Shown: piece by piece, positions 14,601 through 26,958 of the stretch
Layout of the letters: each line of letters opens with the position of its first letter
How positions within the stretch are numbered: the stretch's first letter is position 1
Source of the DNA: Owenia fusiformis
Lineage: Eukaryota; Annelida; Polychaeta; Sabellida; Oweniidae
DNA length: 64,000 bases
Assembly (NCBI GenBank): GCA_903813345.2
Contig: CAIIXF020000002.1
Span: 2,022,001-2,086,000 of the forward strand
Direction of reading: 5' to 3'
Position numbers and translations under genes: made by a program
Notes under the pieces: model-generated
The model's input: only the letters and a program-made list of their open reading frames with translations
Database searches by the model: none
Told to the model about the DNA's origin: nothing

Positions 14601-15586
14601 AAAAATAACATCAATCCCAAGCTTAGAATCCTAATTCATATATTCAAAATCAGTTTATAATTATTTTCTGTCGCATTGTGTACTCCAAATTGTGAAAAGA
14701 GGGATTTGAGGTTTTGTTAATTTTTTGACCTTTGCTTATGACAGTCATAATTCAGCATTAAAGCTGGACGTACATTAAACGATTATAATCAAAATTATTA
14801 GGAACATAGTATAGGTATGTTATATTAAGTTAAATATCGCTGCGCTATATTTTGCTACCAGCTCCTTTATTAGACCTCCTAGAGATTCATACCATGGACT
14901 ATATCTATAAGTGGATAATAAGAAAATGCTACGTTACGTCACAACATTATGCTGCTCAACTTTATTGGTATTTTGATCATGATGGCTTTGACTTTTTATC
15001 AAGTAGAGTATAAAGTGGTTATACTTACAATGATGGAATATTTTATTTTTCTGTCAACTATGGTATGTTATATTTGCGACAGTCAATTTCACAATGGGTT
15101 TGTGCGTCAAAGCATCGGGTCATTCGTGTATTCAATTCATATATCTAATAATGACACCTATCATTGATTTCTATTCTTCGTAAGAATTCATATACCATAT
15201 ATTCATATATGTTGGTATTTCTATTATATGTTCTCAGTCATACTCTTAAAGCCCGTAATTTCGACGAGACATATGGATTTTTGTGATGTTTATTCATGTA
15301 TGGTCATGTTAGGGTGTTAGAAACGGTTTCCCGTGAGGGGGATGTAGCTCGGGATATTGGTGTTTTTGTCCTTGAGTATATCCTGTAACTATATATATAT
15401 ATACCGTCGTAATTTACGCATGTAATCGAATGGAAGACAGATCCAAGACCCCTCCTGGAATAAATCCTTTGTTCTTTTATATACACTCATACATAGTCCC
15501 GCAAGTACACATTACGGCCTTTGTACAAGTTGTGGACCACTTAGTCAAACACCCTGAAGGACCCTTACGAAAACAAGCAAATTAGG
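11644..15586. other. Intergenic region, minor repeats
   Basis: I see no supported gene. A small hairpin (AAGAATAACCAG with TTGGTTATTCTT) lies at about 12119-12170. Three tandem copies of a unit of about 25 bases built on CCTCCGATTTTGGAGAG lie at 13213-13288. A short (AT)n tract lies at 15392-15404. The open frame at 12428-12775 is hydrophobic but has no recognisable family. Confidence 0.5.
13213..13288. repeat. Short tandem repeat, about 25 bp x 3
   Basis: Each unit has the form CCTCCGATTT-GGAGAG followed by about nine variable bases. Each unit is also a small inverted repeat, because CCTCC pairs with GGAG. Confidence 0.7.
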
Positions 15587-15662
15587 TCTTGCCTGAACCG
15601 TGGATTGAATCTGAGACCTTTTGCGTAATTGGTACACCCGCTAACGCTGAGCTATACGTACA
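15587..15662 (-). ncRNA. tRNA-like sequence, probably a SINE head
   Basis: On the minus strand, GTATAGCTCAGCGTTAGCGG is a good A-box and D-arm match, and AGATTCAATCC is a B-box-like sequence at about the correct distance. The acceptor ends do not pair well, and an AT-rich microsatellite adjoins it. I judge it a tRNA-derived SINE fragment, not a working tRNA. Confidence 0.35.
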
Positions 15663-15670
15663 ATTTCATA

Positions 15671-15905
15671 TCAACCAACAACTTGACAAATCAACAACAA
15701 TAACAAATCAACAACAATAATGAATCAATAACAAAAACAAATCAACAACAATAACAAATCAACAACAATAATGAATCAATAACAAAAACAAATCAACAAC
15801 AATAACAAATCAACAACAGCAATAATAAATCAACAATAATAACAAATCAACAACAATAATAAATCAACAACAGTAACAAATCAACAACAATAACAATTCA
15901 ACAAT
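15671..15905. repeat. A/C-rich microsatellite array
   Basis: Irregular repeats of CAACAACAATAACAAAT and AATGAATCAATAACAAAAA extend for about 235 bases. The plus strand has almost no G. Confidence 0.9.
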
Positions 15906-16225
15906 AACAGCAATAATGAATCCGATGTGTGGACTTGTCGAGGCAGTTAGACATACTACACAAGCGACATTGCAAGGTTAAAGTAGGTATGTGCTTTTCA
16001 ATAACGAAAAAAACATATTTCACTTGCAACAATACATTGACATAAAACCTTTCATTTGTTACTCCGCGTAAGATAAATATAGTGTTATTTTGCATGCAAC
16101 ATAGAAGTACCCTGTCTCGTTTTTTCGTAATATACAATCGTATTGCATTTATACATTTACCGTTGTGGTCTCTGTATCCACCGAACGTATCGTTATATAA
16201 AATTGTGAAGGACATGCTTATTGGC

Positions 16226-16503
16226 CAGTGCAATGGTGAATCCAGAACCTAATAAGTAGAAGGGGCACATTTCAACTACGAAGACAACTACGAAGACCCC
16301 TAAAGCCAAATGTTGGGCAAAATTTGAAAATTGAAGGGTCATTTGGGTAATTTGGCCTATACTTGAAAAACAATGCCCAGAATGGCCTAGTAATGTCCAA
16401 AAAGCCAACTGATTGAGGTCACACAAACTTTTTGGGGCCCAACGATTTCTCTGGGCCCAACCTAAGGGGCATGCCCCCCCCAGTCTGATCCGCGAAAGCA
16501 ATG
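16226..16503. mobile_element. hAT-like MITE, diverged copy
   Basis: The left end CAGTGCAATGGTGAATCCAG and right end CTGATCCGCGAAAGCAATG resemble the CAGTGGCGGATCC terminus common to hAT MITEs. The interior shares the GGGCCCAA blocks and C-rich inner end of the copy at 47662-47993. Confidence 0.6.
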
Positions 16504-19500
16504 TGCCATAATTAGTAAATATCTACAGAATTTTCTCTGATACTTTACCATACAATATTATAATGGGAAAGAAAGATGGTCTAACGTGTATGTCTGCACC
16601 ATTTTGAATAACTTCACATTGGACCAGACTTGCATTCCAATAAAATTCACACAAAAAGTACGATTCACTTAGCTATGAATTGAGCAGTTTAATATATTTT
16701 GTTTGGGAGTTTACGACACATAGTATGTGAAATTCTTAATGTGGTAAAATGCGCGCTTACACAACGTATCCAACGGACCAAGTGGTAAAACTAGAATTTC
16801 TTTTAAATATCTCATTACCCGCATCTGTTTAACTTAATACGTATACCCTATTTTCAATATAAACGTGTTATTCTATTTAAACACACACTGCTGTAACTTC
16901 GAAGCTTTCAATACTCCGTTCGGATGAAAATCCCGTCGTTCGGATACAATAAGGCAATAAGGATTACTACAATGATGAATTTATTTGAAACAATGACGTA
17001 TACAGTACGGTGGAATGCACTGATAGCATGATTTATTACGTTGGGTAATAAATTGAATAAGCTGATTAGAATGGCAGAATACAGTAAGCTGACATCACCT
17101 TGATATCTTCGAAATATCTCAAATTGATTTATTGTTGGATTGATCCTTAATCTAAGTCATCCTCCTCGTAAGTTGTTCGGGCACATGTACATGTGTGTTT
17201 ACATTTCTACACTTTACGTTGTTTAGGGTTTGTTCTGCATCTATTTTCCTTGCACGTAATAATTCTATACCACCATGGAATGGATCCATGCATCGGAAAA
17301 AGTGTTGAGGTTATAGATACCATGCCTCTTTGTAATATGTTTGAGTGGCGTGTCTTCTTAACGTATTGAGTTAGTTTAATACATTTGCTATGTTCGGTCG
17401 CAGTGATCTCCTTATTTGGCATGCCAGTGATCGGCGTTTTCATCAATAATGTGATGGATCACAGACTGCTCTATTTGTGATTTATACAGACTAGAAACAG
17501 TTTTATCTAAGGACAAATAAACTACATGTTGCACATGCGATGCTATTTGTATTAATTTGATAAATTCGATATTTTGCTCTCTGATCTACGTCCATTAACC
17601 CCCCGTCCGTTCTCTGACTTAACTTTCGTCATAGTTTTGCTTTCTCCTTTTCACAATTTGGAGAACATAATTGCTGAAATTGTCACGTTCGTAATTTCAT
17701 CAATCGTTCGTGTTTTTAGCACATCATTCCTGGCACGTATTATTCGAATGTATTATTCAACTACATACTTTATTGTCATTGAGCTTTTGAATCGAAGTGA
17801 CACATTTACATATGGAGATAAACACTATTAGCTACTCTATTGTCATATGTTATTTGATGCTACTGTGTGACAAATCTGTTTATTCGAGTTTCTAGCAAAA
17901 ACCTCGTAATGTTATTTAAAAGTCAATAATCATATCGGCCATTCTGACTAATTTATTTGTTATTTTGCGTTATTTTAAAGTGATATTATAGCGAATAAAA
18001 CTAGAAAATACAAAAGAGAGAATAAATCCCAATATGTCAGCCATCTTGGAATGTAATAGGGTGATATGACTTAGACTATTTGATTGGCCATTTTACGTTA
18101 CAGTGTTCGTTAGATTGTCAAAGCCAGAAAGCAGATGAGAGGGAATATATTCCATGATGTCGGCCATTTTTGGGGAATATAAGGCGAAGTGCAATGACAT
18201 TAGCCATTTCTTTTGTGAATACCCCAAAATTCAAAAATTAAAATTTGACATTATAGGAGACAGAATGTATTGTGGGTCAAGGTAAAATTATCTAGCTGCT
18301 TGTAACATTGTCTATTTACTTTTCATCTATTCAACCTTCAAATGTTAGTACTGATGTTCTCAAAATGTTAAAGAACGATCACGATAACCCATTGATTCCC
18401 CTATCGTATCGTAAAATAAAGCTAAATATACCAGACATGACTCGCAATTACTTTCTTACAGGATATAGAAAATCCACAGTTGGGATTTTAGATCTTAACC
18501 AAGGGTTACTTGAGTTACATATTGAGTAAGGATAGCTTGAGCCGGAGCTTGAGCTTAATTGTAGGCAATGGTTCCCTGAGTTATATTTTAAACAAGGGTC
18601 GCTCACTGATCTCAATATTTACAGTGATATCATACGAACTGGCATGTTATTGACTTTACTTTGAGATCCTGGTTCGCTTTTTGCAAGATATGGCTTTTGT
18701 TAGATTGCTAAAGCATAACTGACTCTTTACTCCAGGTTTTAATAAAATAAATCATTGCGATTATGTTTATTCAGTTTATGTATTAACCATTATTTAAAAT
18801 CATCGACTACGTTAACGTTAGTTCGTGCGGATGTCGTTAGTCAATGGATTTAACCTCTTTGCTACCGGAGATATGCGTTTTCTTTGACAGTGTCATAATA
18901 CTATTAAACCAGTTTATTCATTCAGTTATATGAAAAACCTCGATGGACTAATATCTGACAGTGTTGCCTCTTGACAAAATCCATGTACACAACATGTGAT
19001 AGGTCAACTAGTTATAATAAGTTAAAACCCAATTTGTGCAAAGTATGTTAATATTGCCAAAGTTGCAAATGCACGGGGGTAAAGCAGACCCGATGATGCA
19101 ATGAGCTTGCTCGGCGGTATCATGACTGTGTAACGGGTCTTAATGTATAAGTGTGCTCGGCGGTAGGTTCAAACAACGCGGATCCTCAAAGCATGTGCTC
19201 ATGGTATATTCGTGTTTTAACACCCGTGAATTGGAGCTAATATGTTGGAATGTTTGCTCCTTGTCTGGAGGCATTGTGTGTTGCTCTTGGGATTGAAGAA
19301 GTTAATAAAAATACTCCCCGTTTATCATTATAAATCGGAACACCAGGCACCGCCAGCATGTGATGCTTATTCACAAATTCTTTAATTATTTTGTGGCATA
19401 TTGCTTCCCCAATACTGTACTGCCCGTCGTGTTCAATTCATCTATCTTTCTTTGCGTTTTCCTATTTGTTCAGCAGTTATGTTTTTCAACAGTTGAATAA

Positions 19501-20624
19501 CAATGTTTTTGACTTCTGACCAGTCCGAAAACGGTATATCAACAAACAATCAACCTTGATTGTGTTTGAATAACAAACAAAACAAGTCCATTTCCTGCTA
19601 CAAAAACATATACCGCTGGTTGTTTTATTTTCTGCTTTCAGATTTTGTATTATTTGTAGAAATCTTCACAATTTATGCTTAACAGAATTTTTACGTTTAT
19701 ACATTCGTTTTCTGTAAATTGATCGTAAATAGCTAACAAACTAATAAGATACCACGTTTTGAGAAAATATGAGGCAATAATGACTAATTCCTTAGTATTT
19801 CAACCGTAAATATTAAAAATGCATTTGGGGGTCTCATCTTTGAGAAATGACGCATTTTGGGCAATGGCCATCAATTTTAAAACAATGGGGCAACATATCC
19901 TGAAGTTACCAAAAAGTTCACTAAAAGCCCATTTTCTCATCCAATTGTGTAGTGGTTGCACTTTCAAAGGTAAACGAGTCGAATTGTCAAATATTGAATC
20001 CAGACCTGGGAGTAGTCCCGTTTAGGTTCGTAATTGTCGCAGAAGAGAATTCCTGACCTCACACACTAGAAAAGAATCACATAATCGGCAGAAAAATCAA
20101 ATAAATAACAGTGTTCCACTTCCCAATAAAACCCTATGTAACTTAGATTCAGAATAATCAATCGCAACTTGAATGTAAGTGATAGCCAAGTAGACATCAA
20201 CTTCAAAATCAACTTAAGACGTGTTTCCATGGCAACCAAAAGCTATGGTGATACAGTTTCAAAATACGTCTTTCGTTATAATGAAGATCACTATCCGTAT
20301 CGTATCATTAATTATTGAGCGGGGTCATATAGAAACATAAATGGTATTGATTAACAGCGAAACTCTTCAAGTGTCTCTTGTTTCGGAAAAACTAAGTCTG
20401 AAAAGTGTTTGATAAAGGATCCATTTTAGATTAGGAAACTACCAGATGGTTGAGGGATAAAGAAACATATTAAACGTTTCTCTATCAATGAGCTAAACGG
20501 CTGATTCCTATATGTTCATTTAGCTGATATAAAATGTATTTGTTTTTTTCTGATCCAAAAGTAATACAAGGCCACTGTTCGGTAAGACATCAATTTCCAT
20601 ATAAAGCTTGGTTCGTCCCGATTG
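16504..20624. other. Intergenic region without recognisable genes
   Basis: I found no gene and no strong repeat. Near 18030-18200 two loosely related stretches share GATGTCGGCCAT-type motifs. Open frames of 68-85 codons (17574, 18308, 19819) lack splice context or family motifs. Confidence 0.45.
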
Positions 20625-21465
20625 TTAAAGGCCCCATATAAAGTTTAAACCACTTTGGCTTATATTGTAGTCTTACCCAATGTTATCAAAGTGTGATATG
20701 TGAAACTTTTTTTTTAAATTTCAAAAAGTGGTTTTTGATAGACTTTTTGTTCCAAAATTTGTGAATTTATTTAAAACCAACTTTTAGAGGTCACTCATAT
20801 CTTCTAATTAGCCACAATTCATACCAATGTATAGCATTCATCCTCCCATGTTTTTTGCCGGAAAAATTAAGAAAATCGGTTCATAAATAAGCGAGAAATG
20901 AACTTATCAGTGCATGAAAATTGTTCTGAGAAAAATGCATTTCAAAATGTTAGTTCTCATTGAAACCAATGGTACAATGCTATCTAAAACATAATTTATT
21001 CTTCCTTTTAACCTGGTTAGACAATCAACATTGGTTTTTTATGAAAGTCTAACATATTTAGGAAAGATTGACATCGAAAAGAAAATTTCAATTTTTTTTA
21101 AAAAGTTTTTGGTACCTTAGTGACATCACTAATGTTTCAAAATATTTTTGATATGCTAAAACATTGAAGTGGCCCATTAAATATGGCATTTTATCATTGA
21201 AATAGTGTGTCCTTTGTTCAATCTTTGCACTGGTGTTAAAAATATAATCTTTTTTAAAATGCATTAAGAAATATTTGATGATTAAGAAATTTCAACTTTT
21301 TTGGAAAAATGGTGGGAAATTTGAATATTTGAGAAATGAAATGCTCACAACTTTTTTTTCAAAAATATTTTTTTGTTCAAAAAACTCTAAAATCACTTTT
21401 TAAGTGCTGACAAATAGTAAATGAATGATAAAAAAATATTTTCAAACTTTAGACGGGGACTTTAA
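20625..21465. mobile_element. TTAA-flanked non-autonomous element (~840 bp)
   Basis: The left end TTAAAGGCCCCATATAAAGT and the reverse complement of the right end (TTAAAGTCCCCGTCTAAAGT) match in 16 of 20 positions. Both ends start in a TTAA, which fits piggyBac-like target use. The interior is AT-rich and non-coding. Confidence 0.75.
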
Positions 21466-23452
21466 CGAAGTCAAATGGTATTGACAAAGCGTCTGTAAAA
21501 TATTGTTTTTCCTCCTGTATCGTTACCTATAATCTAGTATCTGGACAATATTAGTTAATTACTAATTTGCTAATGTTCTTCAAAAAATCATGATAAAGTC
21601 CATTATTTATTACACCTAGACAAAAAAAATCCGATACGGTTTAATTAATCATTTCCATTATTTTACGAAGTGTTTTGTGTAGACCTTCTGTACATTGTCC
21701 CTTTCATATAACCAGTGGCGACATACCGATTGGGAAAGTTGTTGTTCCCATAGTAACAGGTTACCCCTTTCAACGGGATGTTCCCATAGTAACTATTCCA
21801 AATAGTGTAGTAAGCTAAATATACCGTAAGCTTCAACTATTTTTTAAGTTTGCATTTTAGTTTATTGTTTTATGTTTTCTACCCGTGATACTATTAAATC
21901 TTTTTCATGAATCTTGTTTAAATGTTTTATATTTTCCACCCGAGGTAACATTTGTAATTATTTTTCGAGATTAGATTCGTATTTGCATCAAGGGTGCCAT
22001 TGGCAATATGATCTGTTTTCTGTATATTCTCTCCGGGGGGTTAATAGGATCAGCCCAATGAATAAAAAATATTGAATATATAATTGAATATAAAATGGTA
22101 ATTTTATGATTTACAATTACACATCTTTTGAATCATAAGAAAAACCTAATTTATAGATTCTTACAATTGACAATTTGATCAAAGAATGATTTATTATTTT
22201 GGTTTACATTTGCATAGTGTCTATATGTCCGATTTCTACGGATTTGATTTCCAAACAAGATCAGGCGTTGATGAATGGGTTCAGTACAACTTGATTGAAA
22301 GAGTCATCGAGCTCTCATCTGTACTTCTTAACATTAATTGGTGAACGTAATATCACATTATATAATACATTCTTGGGCAAAGATGATAATAAATTATGAA
22401 TGCTAGAAGAATGGTGAACAAACATCATTTCTTTGTTCTTCAGTTCATCGCTTGGGATCCTGGGGATTGTTGTTTCCTTAAAATCCAGATGTAAATGTCC
22501 AATTTTTATTTAGTGTCCAAAATCATTCATGCTTGTTTGTTATTGCCCTTATGCTACTCCAATATTCAAAATGCATGTAATTTTCTCTAGCTATTTTCAC
22601 CAATACTTCAAATTCTGCTAAACATCTAAATTCGAAATGACAAATACGATTTTTATTCAATAAAAAGCAAAATGATTGCGACGTGATAATATTATTTATT
22701 TATTAATCATCTGCATTAATATCTAAAGATTATTTATTGAAATATGGTGGATTATTTAATGAAGACTAGAAAAATAACGATCCTAGCTCCCCCACTATTG
22801 ACAGTCTTTATCATGTTTGTAAGAACATCATTATGTTAAAATGCACAATTTAGGCCATGGTATCAAATGTTCCCGTTATTGAACGTATAATCGACCAATA
22901 ATGTGGCGTTCGATTTGCAGGGACACGTGTATAAAAAGGAAGTAATTGTAGATGATAAATCATATATCCAAACTGATAGGACTTGATATATGATTTATAT
23001 CATACCAAAAAGCTAGGACATAAAACCAAACTATTTAACTATTTTACTCTCACTTCTAAAAACATTTCTAAAATACTACAAACTGTTTACAAACAAGGGC
23101 TCGAGAAAGTTGTGGCCCTTTTGAAATTGTAGCAAACCATGTCTCATCGCTGCTTTTATAAATACAATTACATCTAGCGTTTTATTTCGTCATCTTAATG
23201 ACCGATCAATTTGCAATATCCATGACATTTTGAGATATTGATTGTTAAAATAGAATTTAAAATCAGCAGCCCGATCCGGATCTACGTAATTGAGAACCAA
23301 GGGAATAACAGAGAAAACTCAATAGCTATGTTGAAGTGAAACACTTAACTATGATATACGATATAATCAAAAGTAAAGTATTTGTCTTTAGGGAAATTAG
23401 ATTTAGGACACGTCCAGTGTATTCCAGTAAGTGTAATCGCTATGTTAGAACA
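21466..23452. other. Intergenic region, one hairpin
   Basis: A hairpin of about 50 bases lies at 22951-23001 (GATGATAAATCATATATC with GATATATGATTTATATCA). I see nothing else. Confidence 0.5.
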
Positions 23453-23532
23453 TACAGGGTGGCACAAAATGCAATCCACTTTTGTGACTTTATCAAAAAT
23501 TATACACGGTCTAAATTTGGTGCCACCCGTAT
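23453..23532. mobile_element. 80-bp mariner-type MITE
   Basis: The left end TACAGGGTGGCACAAAAT and right end ATTTGGTGCCACCCGTAT are inverted repeats. The ACAGGGTG(G) start is the one seen at 29410, 35894 and 43552. Confidence 0.75.
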
Positions 23533-23567
23533 TGTGCACCGATAGAAGCAGTATCACGGTGTCTATC

Positions 23568-23816
23568 CAGGCCCCGCTGACATCGCGAGCAACGAACTCA
23601 TGCTAGAAGCGGGGCCTTGAGAGATATGATAAATTGAAACATAAGCATTTCTATGACACTTAAGTAAGATAAACTCAATACAACTTTATTTTATAGTACA
23701 ATGGCTATTTAGCAGAGAAACAGTGTTCTTCAAGTATAACTATATTTTAACGTATTTCTCAAGGCCTTGCTTCTCACACGAGCTCATTGCTCGCGATGTT
23801 AGCGGGAACTTGCCTG
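23568..23816. mobile_element. Inverted repeat pair with ~58-bp arms
   Basis: The left arm 23568-23622 (CAGGCCCCGCTGACATCGCG to GGCCTTGAGA) matches the reverse complement of the right arm 23757-23816, with about one difference in five bases. The spacer is about 135 bases and AT-rich. It looks like a foldback or MITE element. Confidence 0.75.
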
Positions 23817-23911
23817 TGATATTTATAAGGGGCCTGGAAAGTAACCGTGAGTATATAAAGTACTGTAATTATTGGTATTTTCAGCGTCAGACTGCGCCCG
23901 ATTTATGCCGT

Positions 23912-24100
23912 GGTCACATTTCCTCCCATTTTTACTACGGCGTCCGGCCGATTAGGTATTTTGTTCTGATTTAAATACGGAGGCGACGAACTCTCTTGAG
24001 AAATGCTCTGTTTGTCGTGATTGGAGAGGCATTTTTGAGTATGGTGAACATAATTTTCAATTTTCAAGGGCATCACCCTGGCAAACTGTATTAAACCAAC
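23912..24100. mobile_element. Degraded copy of the GGTCACATTTG MITE family
   Basis: GGTCACATTT followed by CGGCCGATTAGG and TTTTGTTC corresponds to the left end of the element at 24642-24861. I could not find a matching right end. Confidence 0.5.
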
Positions 24101-24641
24101 TGCTCAAGGTAGGCCGCAAAACAAAATTAGGTTAATGTTAAATCAATGGTTATACAAATCTAAGCTATTTTATGAAACTAATATTTAAAGAGTTTTATCA
24201 TGCGAATCTACCTCAAGATATATGCATCATTTGTTCTTCTTGTTCTCATAATGACATCCGACTCTTTGTGCAAATTACATTATTTTTCAGTTATCTCTCC
24301 ACTGTTTCTTGATTATTGGACTCGGTTATTTTCAGTATAATACAATAGAACCATTGCTTAGGAAAGAATAATCTCGCAATGCTTTGTCCCCTGTGTTGTT
24401 GTAAATAGTGAAGTTATCGACCTGGTATTTAACTTACTAGATAAGGTGTCCGGGCCGTAGCTTCTATTCGCTTTTTGTCTGTGTCTGTGTGTCTCTTTGT
24501 GTATTGTGTGGAGTGTATAGTAAATACTGTTCACTCCGTTGATATGTTAAATTAAACGTTGATGTTTCCGATAGAGAAGAATAGTTTAATCGTTATTCAA
24601 TTTACTTAAATCATTTCAAAACAGACTTGCTTATATACTTT

Positions 24642-24861
24642 GGTCACATTTGCCCCGATTCATCACCTGTCATCCAGCCGATTGAGGCTTTTGTTCAAAA
24701 TTGAAGGTCAAATTTCAAATTTGATATCGGATGTGAACTCCTGAGAACTTGTGCATCATTTTAGAAAAAGGTTTGGTCAATGTTAAGTAAGTTGAAATAA
24801 GTTTTGAACAAAATACTGCAATCGGCCGAGCGCCGGCCGATGAATCGGGGCAAATGTGACC
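24642..24861. mobile_element. 220-bp MITE with ~60-bp inverted repeats
   Basis: The element begins GGTCACATTTGCCCCGATTC and ends with its exact reverse complement. The arms continue inward through CGGCCGATT and TTTTGTTCAAAA with a few indels. The centre is about 100 bases and non-coding. Confidence 0.85.
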
Positions 24862-26958
24862 TAGGCATTACTGACCTAGACAGCATGCAGAAAACGTTTC
24901 AAAACGTTGTTTCCATTAACGCACCTCAACCTCAATTAATTGGAGTGTTGACTCGATTTACAAACACTCTTAAAGCTTATTATTATGAATTATGAAAAGC
25001 GATGTAATTATTTTTTGTTACGCTATTGTGACTTCATGGGAGATGTTATTCTACCGCTAGTTGACTTTGATAAAAATTTTGTCTGTTAAAGGACTGCAAG
25101 GGGTTAATTTGAAACATATAGTACTCAGATAATTGCTGTATTTGAAGTATTAACTCAATGTCATTTATGTACGAGGGGTGATCAATAAGTAAAAAGTGCA
25201 ACTTACGTTTGAGACTACCTATGACGTCATAATAGTTACTTAGCCGGGGTCCTAAATAGGCAAGGCAAATTTTACAAAGGTGAGGTAAGTAAGCTTGTTA
25301 TCTTCTCGAAGTGCTTTTCAAATATCTGAATTAATTCCATCCTTCGGGATAAACTTTGTATCCAAATCTCCTAGAACAAAATCCCGTTTTAAACGCAAAT
25401 GTGCCAGGAAGGCTATAAAGTAATACGAGTAAATTACACTGTCATTCTTCAGAATCAACTTTAGCTTGATGACCTTGTTACCTTGATAGTTGTCATCGTC
25501 CTTAAAGACGTATATTTATATAATCGTTACCTAATTCGGCGTATTTGGCATATTCATGAGGGTCAGTATCAAAACTAACTAGGACAATGTTCTTCTTTAT
25601 GATAAAGATGAACTTCTGAAATTGGCAAACTTTAAACTATTATTCAGTAGAAAAGGGGTCATCGGGTTGCCAGATTTATGGAGATTACGCTGTAATTTTC
25701 TTGCATCAGACAAATAATAATTATATGTTGATGTTGGAATTGTTCATCACGTTTGCTTGATGATGATGTCGAATGGAAGTGAAATTGCTCAAGGAGTTTA
25801 ATGGCCTAATGTAATATGACGTGCAAACTGTAAAGTTGCAAGCTCAATGCCTGGGTAAAGAAGACATTACAACTCGGCAATAATTCATTTTTGTTAACCG
25901 TTGTGCTTAGCTTGCCAGTATATAGCAATCTTGGTGCTTTCTTTCTCTCACACCTTCCCATTTCACCAGATTCTCAAATGTTGTGTTATCCATCGCTCAC
26001 CTTCACTTTATCTCAACGAACTTAACTCGTCGGTTTTCTTCGAGTCACACTCGGTCTGGCTTCGGCAATACAGCTTTCTTTTCAAGTAATTGCTTCGTTC
26101 TACCATGAAATATTTTGATATTTGACATTGATACTACCAATTGACAATTACTGGCTTATCTGTTTGGATGGAATTCTATAAAGAAAGGAAATTGAAGATT
26201 GTGCTTAATCCGCAATTTAAAAAGTCGTCCCTCATAAGTAGCAACTTGTGTCCTTTTGGAAAATGTCAACCACTCTCAAAGATTGTTGTTGTTATTATTT
26301 GTGAAAATAAATAAATTGACTATGAAAGAAGAAGAATTGCTAGTGAATAGAGTGTGATGTTTTGTTTGAGCAAGATAACCCACCGATCATTTGGATTTGT
26401 TAAGAACACGTCCCTACTTATGTACCTTATGAGGTTTTTTTCATCCCAATTGGACTAAAATTCTATTTTCTTTACCCTCTTTTAAAATTGCTCCACTTCG
26501 ATCATAAACATTGTTTTATATCTTAACTGTAATTGTTATCGTAATTGGAAAGTTTGAACATTACAACTTCAAAATATACCTTTTTGTATATTTATAACTG
26601 ACAACGAGCCGGGGGGAAATTACGTTGAAATCTCGCTTTCAAAAAGGATGATTATTTTCTGATCTATCTTTCCTAGTTTTCCCAGATGTTATTACTTCGT
26701 TTACACGCCCTGGGGTGCGTTATATTTCGGTATCTGAGGAACTCTGTTCAGTATATTTTCCAAGATAGTATATTAACAAGAATACTGACTCCGGTTTTGA
26801 GAAATAACGTTTAGCTATATTATTTTCACAATAGACAATGGGAAAATCGATTTGTATTTGCATTATTTACCTTCTGAACAACAGTTTTTTCTTTACTTTT
26901 AAACATAAAATATTTCTATGTTGTTATCCATATAACATTTATGTCAGGACATTTTTAT
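24862..26958. other. Intergenic region, one solo mariner-type end
   Basis: TACGAGGGGTGATCAATAAG at about 25170 is a classic mariner-type terminus. No matching opposite end or transposase frame is visible within 1.5 kb. The rest shows nothing. Confidence 0.5.

Noticed and set aside
15671-15905. Possible coding Asn/Gln-rich repeat
   Set aside because: The units are irregular in length and contain in-frame stops, so this is a microsatellite.
23336-23606. Overlapping short frames on both strands
   Set aside because: They lie across a mariner-type MITE and an inverted-repeat arm.
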